A DNA stretch of 64,000 nucleotides from Larix kaempferi (Eukaryota; Streptophyta; Pinopsida; Pinales; Pinaceae): positions 2,031,501-2,095,500 of the forward strand of contig BSBM01000261.1 in NCBI GenBank assembly GCA_027924585.1, given 5' to 3'. Below, one piece after another: positions 10,547 through 23,900 of this stretch. The notes beneath the pieces are model-generated. The model saw only the letters and a list, made by a program, of their open reading frames with translations. It was not told the DNA's origin and made no database searches. Numbering within the stretch: the first letter of the stretch is position 1; every line of letters begins with the position of its first letter. The translations under genes and the position numbers were made by a program.

Positions 10547-12749
10547 CATACTTAGTTGAAAATGTATTTGTGCATTGAATGAATCCTAGTTATATTGAAC
10601 CTTAACTAAGTATAATGATTCTAATTGTTACCTAACCTTCTTGATTCCTCCACTATTTTTAGTAGATCTCTTTTAAGGATATCCAAAGTATTTTGATAAA
10701 AGTATTGGGGGAATTTGTTCACACTGATCACCTTGGATTTCTTCGCAAAAAGACTACCTTGTCAATTCTCCCCTGGATATGGGCCTCATTAGAGCGTTGT
10801 TTTTTCAGTGATCTATTATCCTTAGAGTAGATTCTAAAAAAGGTAGCAGAGTTGACGTGGTCTACCTCCCCTTGTTCTGAAAGGAGGTTCTAGAAGAATC
10901 CCATTCCTGATGGTTTTCCCTTAGCATTGATCCATTTTCCCTATTAATTCTTATGATGGCATTGTAACATCCCCATTCATTGCATGTATTACAAAATGCA
11001 TGCATGTTTGGACTAGTGGTCTTCTTGGAGCCATTGAATTATGGATTTCTACCAATAAAATATTTATTTGTTGTAGACAAGATCAAGCTTCTATGAGTTA
11101 TGGAGTTTTATGTCTCTAGGAGATCATCGTTGAATCTTGAATATAAATTGGGTAGACTCCTTGCTAGCGGCAATCAAATAGTGTGAAAACAATCAAATTG
11201 TAGTAAAGGAAATATTGAATAGAAAATAAGTAACCATTTTGAAATGTACTCATAGCATGAGGTTAAAAGGAAATGATATTAGAAGGTAACCATAAAGCTT
11301 GGACAAAGATACATTGATGAAATGGGAAACCACCATTCCCTCATATGTGGTATCAGCCATAACATTTAGTGGAATCAACCTTCTTCGGAACTCTTAAGTC
11401 GTCGTCTTTCAAAACCCTACCTACTCATTTGGAAATATTCAAGTCTTATAGGGTGATTATATGTTGTAATAGTTTCTACTATTTCCTTTGTAATCAAATC
11501 CATGATCCAAAGCCTTGAGATACTATAACAAAGCCTTGAAGGTAGTGACTGAAATATGGATGAGGCTCATAGAAAGGTCCCTAGGGTTATGATGGACAAT
11601 AACATGAAATAATTGATACAATTGTTGAGGCGCATAATTGCATGTCCTTGTAATGAAGGATCATTTCTTTTCTTCCCTTAGTCATGTATGGATTCGATGA
11701 GACCATACCAGTTCATGGCAATACATTGAAGATTTGAAAATCAATTATTTAAGAGTCATGTATGGTTTCACTTAAAACTCCATTGGTTTGTGTGTGATTA
11801 ATAAGTAGTATGTTATGATGTTGAAATAGTTGTAACTCATAGCAGAAGACTTTTGGTGAACATGTGTGAGAGGCATAAGATAAAACACATCTGACTTGGG
11901 GTGGTGCACTTGAGTTAGGGTCTATTGCAAGTCTTTGTAATCTTTAATCCTTTGATCCATTTGTATTTATTTCTATTATTGCTAAATTGAATAGAATTTT
12001 ATACAATAATAAGTTGGCTTACAATAAATGCTTTTCCATTCTATAAGAGTTACCAATGACCCTATACTCTATGAACAATAGGAAAGTAATTCAAAATACA
12101 TAAAAGTTGTGTATTTCCTTTTCATTTTATAAAATAAATTATATTTACAAAAAAAGGAAAAAATTGAATATTATATTTTTTGTTTTTTTCCTTAAAATTT
12201 TGATATCTTTTATAATTTAGTAACGATAAAAGAAATTACATCACATCAATTTTTTGCATCCAATAAAAAAAAATAGTTAAATGGCATTCTTAATTAAAAA
12301 AAACCTTAATAGTAATGTTTGGAAAATATAGTAAATTGAAAGAAATGTATTTATAAAAAAGAAAACAATATCCTTCTCCACAAAAGGAAGTTAATAATTC
12401 TCGAAAGCAATTCACACCCAAGTGCACAACCTTGCCCGACCCACCCCACCCTACCCTCAAGGTTGGGTTTGTTTAATAATTGAGCTTTTGCATTGAACAA
12501 GAGTAGGTGCCTCTCATTTGACTACTTTTCCCTCATATCCCGTTCATTCCTAAAAACATATATTTCATTTTTCTCTTTGAATTAAATCAACACGTTGCCC
12601 ATAAATATCTCTTGCTGTCCTAATTTAACATATCCCGTGGTTGACCTACAAAATGACATAATTGGATACATAGATTTAGAATATATTCACACAATGATGT
12701 AGAAAAACATGGAGGTAAACTTTGAGAAAACTACAGTTAACAACAAAAC
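10547..12749. other. Noncoding DNA, unit 2
   Basis: Counterpart of 1-2111; no coding region recognised. It has an extra segment of about 80 bp near 11668-11745 relative to unit 1. Confidence 0.65.
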
Positions 12750-13330
12750 CTACAGGCCAACAAATAGCTTGAAAGAATCATACATTTCCCATTGGGATCC
12801 TGTGACCATTTCGACCATAATAATTCTCAAAGTGAGACCCTGTGTGCAAAGGCCCACCAACCCCATTTTATGGACAACCTAATATGTATGAACACCATGG
12901 TACTATTAATCACCACCATAAAAAACTAATGGAAACCTAAATGTTCAAAACATCTCGTTTAATAATGTATGATGAGCCTCGATGATTATTCGCCTACCTT
13001 GGTCACAATAGCACCTTTATAATTGTTGAGGAAGGAGATGAGGTTTCCTGCAAGGTGAGAAATGACAACACAGAGAATCCCAACAATGTATCCTCCTATA
13101 AAAATCACACCCACTTGAATAGGTGTGATGCATTGTTCCTTTGGAGTGGGGACCATGTGCTTGTATATTAGTTCTACTATGTTATGAAATGATGCAAATT
13201 TCTTCATGTTATTTGCAATAAAATACCCATATAGTGACAAAATCAATGAACAAATCCAAACCCATTCGATTGTTAAATATACCAATATGATGAGAAACTT
13301 TATAATGTTGTTTCGTTTTAGGAATATGAG
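12750..13330 (-). pseudogene. PHT3: Mitochondrial phosphate carrier (PHT3/MPT) pseudogene, copy 2
   Basis: The better preserved of the two copies. The penultimate exon (minus strand, ending at 12998) is open from at least 13330. It carries MKKFASF.NIVELIYKH, then VPTPKEQC, then GGYIVGILCVVISH and AGNLISFLNNYKGA, next to the AAG|GTAGG donor. The 119-bp intron (12879-12997) has the same length as in copy 1. The 43-codon last exon (12750-12878) reads MGLVGLCTQGLTLRI and GSQWEMYDSFKLFVGL, then TAG, exactly where PHT3 proteins approach their C-terminus; the family's Trp after G(A/S)Q is kept. The carrier signature is damaged (SHPADN has become SHLAGN) and no upstream exons are recognised, so it is not expected to make a working transporter. 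Confidence 0.84.
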
Positions 13331-14762
13331 AGGCTTTTTTAATGTAAGTGGAGATATTCTTGTATTGTATTAGGCTTGTAGATTGGAAGAGATTCATGAA
13401 TAATGTAGGCATATTTTTATGTTTTATAATGTTTTGTTTATATGTCTTCTACACATGTGAGCAATTGGAAGAGATTCAAGAGTAATGTATCCACATTTTT
13501 TTGTTTGATATTTTCAGGGAAGTTGGATACCATGGTGTAAAATAGTGATCTCCAAAACAATCCAATAGGAAAACTTAACATAGAAAATAAATATGCATCT
13601 AAGAAATTTGAACCATTTTACTTCCATGGTCACAAAGAAAAAGGTGCACAAAAGAAGATAAGACTAAGATATAATTGAAGAACATAGGGATGCAGTGTTG
13701 TTGAAGCTTCTAAAGCAAAAGAACTTGAAGGAGACTAGGTCCCAACAAAACCAAGTTCTTGGAAAACTTTTAAAATAAGAGGCAAAATGTATTATTAAGA
13801 TTAACATTAAGAGAGACAAACCCATATAGTTTTCAATTGCATTATCCCCAAAGAAATGTGTTGGTCCCATTGTGTATGATGCAACCATCCGACACATAAT
13901 TCGCAAAATGTTCATAGAACACTAGTAAATAAATTTTCAAATAAATTCCATGCACCACAGGAGTAGTGAGGACCTTTCAAAAATCAAAGTCACTATTTGT
14001 CAGCTCTTACTAGCAATGTGAAATGCAGCCAAGCCAACTTCTCATATTCTGGACATTGAAAAAGCGCCACATACTTGTTGAAAATGTAAATGTAGGTATT
14101 TCTGAGTTTAAAAATTTACCCCCACTGAAATAGGAAGGGACACATAAATTTACTAAGTATTTGCTATACAAGCTACACAAATACTACAGATGATGCTAGG
14201 TGACAAAGTAAGGTAACAAAAACTTGCACCACACTTAATTGTGTCCTCTATCTCATCCTCTAATTGTCTAATATTCCTTGGAAGTGTGGGTCCAATCCAA
14301 AATTACTTACAACTTTTTTTAGTCAAGTTGCAGAGATTAAAGAGACTTTGAGAATCTCTTTGACATGTCTTTCTATTTTTAGATGCAAGAACTCAAATTA
14401 TCAAAATAAGGAAACGTTTCCTCATGCCATTGAGGATGAAATAATTAAAATGAAATAAAGTCATTTTAACACTCAAAAGATCCCATATTTTATGGTAGAA
14501 CTTTTCGTTAGGTACTAGGCCAGTGTTGACAATACTAGAAAACAAGATTTTATTAGAGGTTTTTGAAGTGTTAATTTTCAAACTTCCATGTCTCCTCTAA
14601 TTCTCTTAAAATATATTGATTCTAGAGTCCATAACTTTAATTGTATACCAAACATATGTTGGTGTGTCATAAATTGAGTTAATATTGTACAATGAATTAT
14701 GTAGTAATATTGTACAATGAATTATGTAGTTTTGAAAAAATAGTGTTTCCCTTTATAGTGTT
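13331..14762. other. Noncoding DNA, unit 2
   Basis: Counterpart of 2631-4312. A 25-bp direct repeat (TAATATTGTACAATGAATTA and following bases) is doubled at about 14681-14730, just before the LINE A insertion site. No gene recognised. Confidence 0.6.
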
Positions 14763-14765
14763 AGG

Positions 14766-14942
14766 CAAGGGGGTATTGCCCAATTTTTGCCTATCAAGAC
14801 TCAGAGTGCTAGGAAGGGAAAATCCAATATGGGGGTATCCTCCCCTACTGACACATCACTGGTATCCTCTACTTCAAATAGTTCATTGGTGTCAAAAAGG
14901 GATTTTAGAGAGATGAAGGCCCTCGCTCGAGTCAAAAGATGA
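14766..14942 (+). pseudogene. LINE A ORF1 C-terminus
   Basis: An open frame reads into TGA at 14940-14942 and is Ser/Thr-rich, ending in a basic stretch (FREMKALARVKR). The TGA overlaps the ORF2 start as ATGA. Only the C-terminal part of ORF1 remains because of 5' truncation. The zinc knuckle would lie upstream and is absent. Confidence 0.6.
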
Positions 14943-17900
14943 TCCTTTTCTCACTTAACATAAGAGGGATTGGGGGCCCTCAGAAAAGATTGGCCCTCAA
15001 TGGTTTACTGGACTCTCTACAACTTGATATGATCTTTCTCCAAGAGACCATGGTGTCGGTGGAGAAGGCTCGTATGTTTTTCAATAGTATAAGGAAGGAT
15101 TGGGTTATATGCTCGATGGATGCTGCTGGTTTGTTGGGGGACCTATTGTAAGCCTGGGAACCCAAAAATTTTCAATTGTCTGCCTTCTATGGATCTGGGT
15201 ATACTACTAGAGGGGTATATCCATGGATTCTCTGATTCGGTAAACTTCATCAATATATATACTTCATATGCTGATCGGTTATCATTCTGGGACTCCGCCA
15301 AATCCGGGGGTCTCTTAAACTGTGAAAACCTCATATTGGGGGGTGACTTTAATATCACTCTCACATCAGCTAAAACCTGGGGTGTGGGTGCTAGAGTTGA
15401 TCTACTTAGTACCCATTTTTTTGAGTTCTTTGCTGAGCTGGGTTTGGTTAATATTCAGCCGACTCCTTTGGGTCCTACATGGAACAATGGTCCTAAAGGT
15501 GATGGGAAGATCTCTAAACGACTGGATCAATATATGCTGGTTGACAATCTAACTCAAAGTTGGCGAAAATTCCGATCATGGACTGTCTTATCCACTCTAT
15601 CTGATCATATGCCCATTTTGTTGGAAGTGGATGTTGGGAAGTCAAAATATCCCTAACCATTCAAATTTAATCATAGTTTATTACAGTGTGATGATTTCTG
15701 CAGGATGGTACGCTCTGAATGGAATGTTGTTGGGTCTGTGGGGTTTGTCTCGGCTAGCCATCGTTTAATAGGGAAGTTAAGCCATTTAAAGAGGCTGGTC
15801 AAGGATTGGGTGAGGTCACACAAAAAGTTGGATCGACTGGATACTTTGGATATTGAGTCCCAAATCAATCGACTAAATGAAGCTCACAAGGGTGGACCAC
15901 TTCCAGCTGGGGCTCGGGTATCATTGAAGGAGTTGGAGAGTCATCTCCTAATTCTGCAGAACCAAGCTGAAGCGTCTTGGCGGCTGAAACGCATGGCACT
16001 CTGGGTCTCTTTGGGAGACAAAAATACAAAGTTTTTTCAGTGCTTTGCAAACAATAGATGAGTTAATAATTCAATCTGGAAATTGATGGGCCGGTCTGGG
16101 GTTCCTATCTCTGATCCTGAGGCATTGAACAGGGGATCCATAAAGCACTTCAAAGAATATTACAGTGATCCCGGTCACACCACCATTATTGAATAGATTG
16201 GGATCATCAAAGACTATCCATGAATTTTCTCTGATCAGGAAGGTAATGAGATCATGCTCCCAGTTACATTGATGGAGATTCAAGCAGTATTAAAAGGTTT
16301 TGCTAAAGATAAAAGTCCGGGTCTAGATGGCTGGACCGCGGAACTTTTCCTGCAATTTTTAGACTTGATGGGTCCTGATATACTCAAGATGGTGGAAGAA
16401 AATCGCCTGACAGGGCATGTGATGGGGGCCCTAAATGCTACTTTTGTGACTCTCATTCCAAAGATATCCAATCCCTCGACTTTCTTGGACTTCAAGCCCA
16501 TATCATTATGCAATATGGTATATAAGTTTATCACTAAAACTATTGCCAACAGGATCAAACCTGCACTATCCTGGGGACTCTCATTGGAGCAATATGGGTT
16601 TCTGGATGATAGGTAGATACTATATGCGGTTGGGGCTGCTCAGGAAACGATGCATAGTATCAAAACAAAAAAGTTACAGGGTATAATTCTACAACTTGAC
16701 CTTACAGGGGCATATGATAATGTTAATTGGTCTTTCCTTAGACTTGCTTTGGTCCAGATTGGCATTCCATGGGGAGCTATTAAATGGATTTTTGCTTGTA
16801 TAAGATCGGTTAGCTACTCCATTCTGACTAATGGAAGTCCTACTGAATTTTTTCCATGCTTGAGGGGACTGTGCCAGCGATGTCCACTCTCCCCACTGCT
16901 CTTTTTTATTGTGATCGAAGGGCTCAGTTAGATGATTCATAAAGCTAACGATGACTCGTTGATCTCCGGTATCCAGGTATCTCCCCACATCTCCATTACA
17001 CATCAATTTTTTGTTGATGATGTAATGCTTTTTGGTCTTGCAGATGTTTTGGAATGGGGACATATGTGGATCATTTTACAACGCTTTTGTAAATCCTCTG
17101 GTATGCTGATTAATGAGAATAAATCCAAATTACTTAAGAATAATCTAGATGATAGGACACTTCTTGAAATAATATCTATTATGCCTCTCCCTGTTGGTGA
17201 ACTAAATGATGGTACTTTCTACCTCGGCTACTTCCTTAAGCCCAATGGTTACAAACTATCAGACTGGTGATGGCTCTTAAAGAAATTTGAATCACGCATT
17301 CTCCATTGGCAGTGGAGATGGCTCTCGAAGGGTGGTCGGCTAGTGCTTGCGAAGTCTGTCTTGCAGAATTTAGGTGTATATTGGTTTGCACTGTGTAAAA
17401 TCCCTAAAACCATTCTAACTAGTATTCGTAAATTGATACATCACTTTATCTGGTCTGGGAATGGACAACAAAAAATCCACTTAGTGGATTGGAATACTCT
17501 GTCTCGACCATATGCGCAGGGAGGATGGTCCTTGAAAAGCATCTCCAAATTCTCTACAACGTTATTGGAGAAAAGTATTTGGAGAGTTTTATCTACTGCT
17601 TGTGTCTGGGGTGACATAATAAAAGATAAATATTTTGGCAATCTATCCTATGTACAATGGATTAGAACAGGACGTAGATCCCCGAAAGGAGTTTCCAATA
17701 TTTGGGCAGGTCTCCTCTCGTCTTTTCAGGTGGTTGCAGAATGGTCGGCCTGGGTTCCGGGTGATGGACGTCGCATCCTCATTGGTGCTGACCCCATTGT
17801 GGGTGGGCCAAAATCATTTGTTTTGTCACCCTTTCTTATACACCATCTCAGATGCAGGGGCATATTTTCTCTTTATCACATTCTGGCGGTGAATGGGCCG

Positions 17901-19076
17901 TTGTCTACATTCAACACATGGATGAATGCGTCTCAGTTGGGGCTGGTAGGTGCTTTGGCGGCTGAAAGGAGTGTATTTATTCTGGAGCTATACCTCACTA
18001 ACATCGGAATCGGGATTGGGGATGACCATCTTATGTGGTCATTGAACACTGCAGATGGCATGGTATTTGCTAAGCAGGCTTATTTGGCTATCTGTTTGAA
18101 ATCTACTTTTATTAGCCATTGGTGGCATGTTCAGTTATGGAAATGGTGTATTCCTCCTTCTGTGAGGATTTTTATTTGGCTGATGCTGGCGGACAAGATC
18201 CTGATATGGCCCAATTTGCAAAGGCGGGGGATTACTGGTCCAGGCATTTTCCCACTTTGTCTCCATGATGAAGAATCACTGATCCATTTGTTTAATTGTG
18301 CCCTTTCGCAGTGTTTGTTTGTCGGCATTTGGGGGATCCATTTACTCCCATACATTTTGATCGTATGTCCACTATCCAGATTTGGTTTCAAGATATCTGC
18401 AAGCATGATAAACACTTGGGGCTGTTGGCATGTCTTGTTTTTTGGACGATCTAGAGGACACAGAATAGGTCTATAGTTGATAACATTTTCACGAAGGCTA
18501 GCAGGGTAGCATGATGGATACGTTCACTTTTTTTCTGAGTATGCCTGCACTCAAGGTGGAGCTCACTCCCGTGTTGACCATCTCCCACATCCTCCATGAC
18601 TTTTACGTTCTGGTAACCAGGCAAGGTTTGATGGTGTTGCATCTGTCTCATCTGGAAAATGTGGTGTTGGGGATTTTTTTGAACTCACCAATGGAGACCA
18701 AATAAAGCTTTGGTACCATGGTGGTGACGGCACTAATACGAAAGGAGAAATCCTGTCGCTATGGCTTGTTCTATTTTTCTCTTCAAAAGCTAACATTATT
18801 TTGGAGCAGGTTGCGGGTGACTCGAAGACCATTGTGGATTGGGCTAATGCTGAAGCCTCTATTAATGCCTTGGCTCTTTCAACTTGGTTGGAGCAGACAT
18901 GGTCACTCATTTGTCTTTTCCCTCAGACCTCCATTATCCATATTTTTCGTGAACATAACACTATGGCGGATTCACTATCCCGCGATGGACTTGGGTATGA
19001 TGCTGGCAGGTTATATTATGAGATTATGGAGGGCATTTTTCTCTCTCGGGGATTCTGGAACCTTTTTATTGTTTGA
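14939..19076 (+). pseudogene. LINE A ORF2: endonuclease, reverse transcriptase, zinc-binding, RNase H
   Basis: ORF2 nicks the target and copies the element RNA. It starts at ATG 14939 (MILFSLNIRGIGG). Endonuclease motifs are LQET (about 15040), GGDFNIT (about 15340) and SDHMPI (about 15600). The RT spans about 16254-17270 with SPGLDGW, AYDNVNWSFL, a GLCQRCPLSP block (usually Q.CPLSP) and the FVDD active site at 17011-17022. A zf-RVT region follows near 18120-18320. The RNase H (about 18620-19075) keeps FDG, GE, GDS and MAD, so all four acidic positions appear present. One frameshift lies near 15145. After it the frame is constant to the end, broken only by stops (about 15654, 16059, 16192, 16614, 16929, 17268, 18474 and two shortly after). 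It is a dead but well-preserved copy. Confidence 0.88.
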
Positions 19077-19375
19077 TGGTTTTTTTTTTTTTCTGCTAGT
19101 GATAGGCTATGCCTTATTTGTATCTTCTCCATTGTATTTATCTTTTCTTCCTTCTTTCGAACTTTCTGTAGCTTCCTGTATCTCCCGGGGGATTGGTATA
19201 TCCCGGTGACTCTTATTGACCCGTGGTTGGGGTGATCCATTTCTATCCTTTTGGGAGACCTGGTGTGGTCTCATCTTTTCTTTGTCCTGTTGGGGGTTGG
19301 TATCTATTATGTATCTGGTGTGCAGTAACATTATACTTTTTCAATAAAGTATGCTTTTTTCATTGTGAAAAAAAA

Positions 19376-20392
19376 TGTGCCATAATGCATTATTTAGTTT
19401 TGACAAAAAAGGTGTTTCCCTTTATAGCGTTGATATGTACCATAAGTGCATTGGGGAACCTAAGATGAGGGCACACCACCTACATATATTTATCTAAAAA
19501 TATACCTCATGCTACAATGCATGATATTTTACAAGATACGCCATATATGATGTTGCACATCTCTTAAGTGAACTAACATCCACAATTTGCGCTCAATAGA
19601 AAACTTATGTCAATGTGTCATATGTTGCATTGCGTAATTATTTTTAAATGAGATGTTTCTCTTGTTGGTGTGAATGAGGTGTTTCTCTTGTTGGTGTGCT
19701 TATGTATCGTAAGTACATTATGATACAATAAATAATAAATCATCCTTCTATAGGAATCAAAATGTCTTTGACAAAATTTGAGTATATAAACTTTAGAATT
19801 TATATTTTATTGATGCACCGATAGGGAAGGAGCACTAGTGCAACATGAGGAGAGGGACATGACCGTATGTAAACACGTTTTATTTTTACTTTTACCATTC
19901 TATTTCCCTTTTAATGATCCATTTTTTGTTTGAAGTACTAATGTGCCTTCACTTACTAAGTTTGTGTCGTTTCTTTGTTAGTGATTGACTATCCATCAGT
20001 AATGATTAGTCAATGGAGTGGGGATTTTAACATTTCCCAAAACCTTAGTTTTCATTTTCTTTCACTTTCATTGATATAGAGCTTAATGTGGATGATTGAA
20101 AAAATAATCATCACAATGACAACCAATTTCCAATGTTCATAATCACTGAATTCCTAGTTTCCTTGATAGGCGTACTCTCTTATGTCATTGTAAATGGGCC
20201 CATGAAGGAGGGTTTTATGAGCTCTTGTTAGGTCATGACATGGGTTTTCAGTTTTTAGCAAAGCGCTCTTGATGGACCAAACACTTGTCATTTTCCTTTA
20301 TACTTTTTTGTGCTCGTACTTGGATTTTGATATCTTATTGTTTGCTTATTGTACTCATCGATTTTTTGGATCTGATCAGGATATCGCTCTTT
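19376..20392. other. Unit-2 noncoding DNA and LINE B 5' region
   Basis: Matches 6080-7090 of unit 1. It includes the short repeats flanking the LINE A site and the 5' untranslated region of LINE B, which copia 1 then interrupts. Confidence 0.7.
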
Positions 20393-20397
20393 GGTGG
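20393..20397. repeat. Target site duplication of copia 1 (left)
   Basis: GGTGG, repeated at 26581-26585. The empty site in unit 1 (near 7078) reads GGTGG once. Confidence 0.92.
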
Positions 20398-20844
20398 TGT
20401 TTGGGTACACAGGGTACTCCCAAAAGACCAAACACCTAGAGCAACCACTTCACACAAACAGATCACAGATCGATACACCGATGTTTTGACGTGGTTTAAA
20501 CCCTCGTGAGGGAAACACTCCACGCCCCAGCCAAATAGCCTCTACGGGACAATTTATTATGCAAAGAAAAAAAGTTACAAATGAGCTTGTCATAATCGAT
20601 CAACTTTCCAATGACCCTCCATGCTCTTTAAATAGAGATCATGGACCAATCGGGTGTTAAGCCATGGATCAAGGGTATGTATGATCTAAGAGAAGTTGAG
20701 CCGCCGAATCACTCTATGTCGGAAACATATCGTGACCGTCGGATTAAGTATTTACAAATGCATACTAAGAAAACACACTTTTCCTAACGGATAAATTACA
20801 CAAGTTGATCTTAACTAAATCCTAAGTGTCTAAATATCCTAACA
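20398..20844 (-). repeat. 3' LTR of copia 1
   Basis: Terminal repeat from TG to CA, matching 26133-26580. A TATA-like box with flanks (CTATTTAAAG on the minus strand) and the sequence GACGTGGTTTAAACC are kept in both LTRs. Confidence 0.95.
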
Positions 20845-20853
20845 TCCCCCCTT
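20845..20853 (-). promoter_or_regulatory. Polypurine tract of copia 1
   Basis: On the minus strand AAGGGGGGA lies directly before the 3' LTR. This is the primer site for plus-strand DNA synthesis. Confidence 0.85.
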
Positions 20854-20923
20854 AAGAACAACTTGGGATAGGATTGAAGGATTTACAAAAGTGACACTAT
20901 TAGGAGAAGGAAGGAGGCATTAG

Positions 20924-23900
20924 AACCTATCCCCCCTTAATGACAAGTTCCTGAACTCCTAACATAGATCGAAGTTTAGAAAACTTCGCTTCTGTAAGAG
21001 ACTTGGTGAAGATGTCTGCAACTTGATCATCTGTAGGACAAAAGAGCACTTCAAGAACACGATCATGAACAAGATTTCTGATGAATCGCATATGTAGCTC
21101 AATGTGTTTGCTGCGTTGATGTAGGACTGGATCTTTGGAAAGTTTGATGGCACTTTGATTGTCGCACCAAAGTGGAGTAGGTTGCTGCTGCTCGAATCCG
21201 AACTCTAAAAGGATCTGTCGAAGCCATAAAGCTTCCTGATTGACATTAACTACGGCTTGATATTCTGCATCAGATGAAGAAAGAGCAAGAGCTTGTTGTT
21301 TCTTACAAGCCCAAGTAATAGGTCCAGATCCCAGACTGAAAACATAACCTGTAGTAGACTTTCGATCATCAGGATTGTCGGCCCAATCTGAATCAGTGAA
21401 ACCAACCAACAAAGGTTTCCCCCCTATACTATAATGAATCCCAAACTGAATTGTGCCTCGAATATATCGAAGTATTCTTTTAGCTTCTTTCCAGTGACTT
21501 TCATGAGGTGTTTGCATATAACCGGCAACACGACCAATGGCAAAGGAAAGGTCAGGACGGGAATGAGTCAAGTATAAGAGACTACCAACAAGCTGACGAT
21601 ACAAGGTAGAATCTACTTTAGGTGAAGGACAAGTGACAGAAATTTTGACTCTAGACTGGAAGGGAGAAGGGGCTGGTGTATAATCTTCCATGTGAAAGCA
21701 ACGAAGAAGGTCACAAGCATACTTAGACTAAGAAAGAAAGATTCATTCTTTGGTTTGCAGGACTTGGAGACCAAGAAAATAATGCAAATGTCCTAAGTCT
21801 GACATTTCAAAATTTTGCTTAAGACTATATTTCACATGGGTTATAAGCTTAGGGTCACTACCAGTAAGAATAAGGTCATCAACATATAGAACAAGTATGA
21901 TGAGATGGTTTCCTACTTTCTTGGTATAGACATTGGGGTCAAAATGGCATCTAGAAAAAACAATGTTAAGGAGAAAGTTATCCATTTTGGCATACCAAGA
22001 TCTAGGAGCTTGCTTAAGGCCATATAAGGATTTCTTAAGGCGGTAGACAAGGCTAGAATTATTCTGAACATATCCAGGAGATTGTTCCATGTAAATTTCC
22101 TCCTATAAATCACCATGTAAGAAGGAAGACTTGATATCCATTTGATGGACTTCCCAGTTGTGTAAGGCTGCAAGGGAAAGAACAAGGCGGATGGAGTTCA
22201 TTTTTGCGACAGGAGCAAAGGTTTCATTGTAGTCAATCCCTTCAACTTGGGAAAAACCTTTGGCAACTAACCTTGCCTTAAGTATTTCAACACTTCCATC
22301 TGATGCATACTTAGTTCTGTAGACCCATTTACATCTGACAAGTTTTCTTCCTTTTGGAAGAGGTAAAAGATCCCAAGTATCATTCGCCATTAAGGAACGA
22401 TATTCTTCATCCATAGTTGCATCCCAATATGGATTTCCTGAAGCTTCTGCAAAGGTTTCTGGATCATGATTCTTGGAAACTTAAGCCAAAAGAGAAGAGG
22501 CTCGCTGAAACTAAGAATGTGTTCGACGTTGATCTCTAGGATCACCGGCAAGATCACCAGCTGCTTCACATGTTGAATGCACCCATCGAGGAAGCACTTG
22601 TGTTGGTGCAACTGGAGGAACATGAGCAAGCGGAGGTGGATTTTCATCCTCACTATCATCATCAAAAACTGGAGTTGGAAACATGTCAAGGAAGTTGGAA
22701 GAAGAAGAAGAAGGCACAATCGCCGAATCAGGCTCGCAGGCCAAAGATGGTACAATCGCCGAGTTAGGCTCGCATGCCAAGAGATTTTCATCAAATTTAA
22801 CATCTCTTCTAATGATTACATCATGAGAATGTGGTTGAAGAAGTCTATAACCTTTTATATCTTCAGAATATCCAACAAATATTCACTTTTCACTTTTAGG
22901 CTGCAATGCTTTCCGTTTTTCATCCGAAATGTGAGCCCATGCTTCACTACCAAACACACGGAAGTGACTTACATCTGGTTTAATTTTACTCCATGCTTCT
23001 TCCGGTGTGATACCTTGTAATGCTTTAGTGGGGGTGTGATTAATTATGTAATTTGCACAATTAATGGCTTTATCCCAAAATTGAAGACTTAGTCCCTTAG
23101 ATTGGATCATACAATTAGCCATTTCTTTTAAAGTGCGGTTCTTCCGTTCACCGACACCATTTTGTTGTGGTGTATATGGAACAGTGTGTTGTTGTTGGAT
23201 TCCTTGTTCAGTGCAGAAAGTAGTAAACTTTTTGTTATCATATTCTCCTCCATTGTTAGATCTTAACTTAATAATTTGATGACCAGATTGTTTTTCAATA
23301 AGGGCCTTGTAGGCCAAGAACATGTTAAATACTTCGCTCTTAAGTTTTAGGAAATAAAACCAAGTGCGTCTAGTGTAATCATCAATGAAAGTTAAGAAAT
23401 ATTTGAAACCAGAAAATGAAGCAGATGGAAGAGGACTACATAAGTCACTATGCACAAGCTCCAAGGGAATCAAGGCATTCCAAGAGGCACGTTTGTCAAA
23501 ACTGTCCTGATGATGTTTTCCGAGTACACAACCGAAACAAACACCATCCCTGCAAGATACCATCGGAAGACCTGTCACCATATTGTCTTTACATAGTTGT
23601 TGCAATGAGCGATAATTTAAGTGACCAAATCGCTCATGCCAAAGTTTGCTCAAGTTATCACTATGAGCAACAAAAACTGAAGGAAAATGTGATATCTCAA
23701 AGTTGTTAAACTTGTACAACCTGGTAATATCATCAACAATTACGGTAGCTAGGACCTGTTGAGGATCTTTAAAATCATTGATTACAACTTGGTGAGGTGT
23801 AAACGTCACAGTTTTACCTTCACCAGAATGAGTGATTTGATAGACTGATAACAAATTGCAGGAAATTCGTGGAACACATAGTACATCACTAAAATGACCA

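Larger units (their letters stand above)
14763..19375 (+). mobile_element. LINE A, 5'-truncated non-LTR retrotransposon
   Basis: It inserts into unit 2 between GTGTT (14758-14762) and TGTGCCATAATG. Unit 1 shows the empty site with four extra bases (GATA), which suggests a small target deletion rather than a duplication. It begins inside ORF1, holds a nearly full-length ORF2, and ends with an AATAAA-containing tail and a short A run (19368-19375). This is the typical product of incomplete reverse transcription. Confidence 0.88.

Noticed and set aside
17343-18476. A 377-codon host gene
   Set aside because: It is in the same frame as the LINE A RT and contains the RT C-terminal and zinc-binding regions, so it is part of ORF2.
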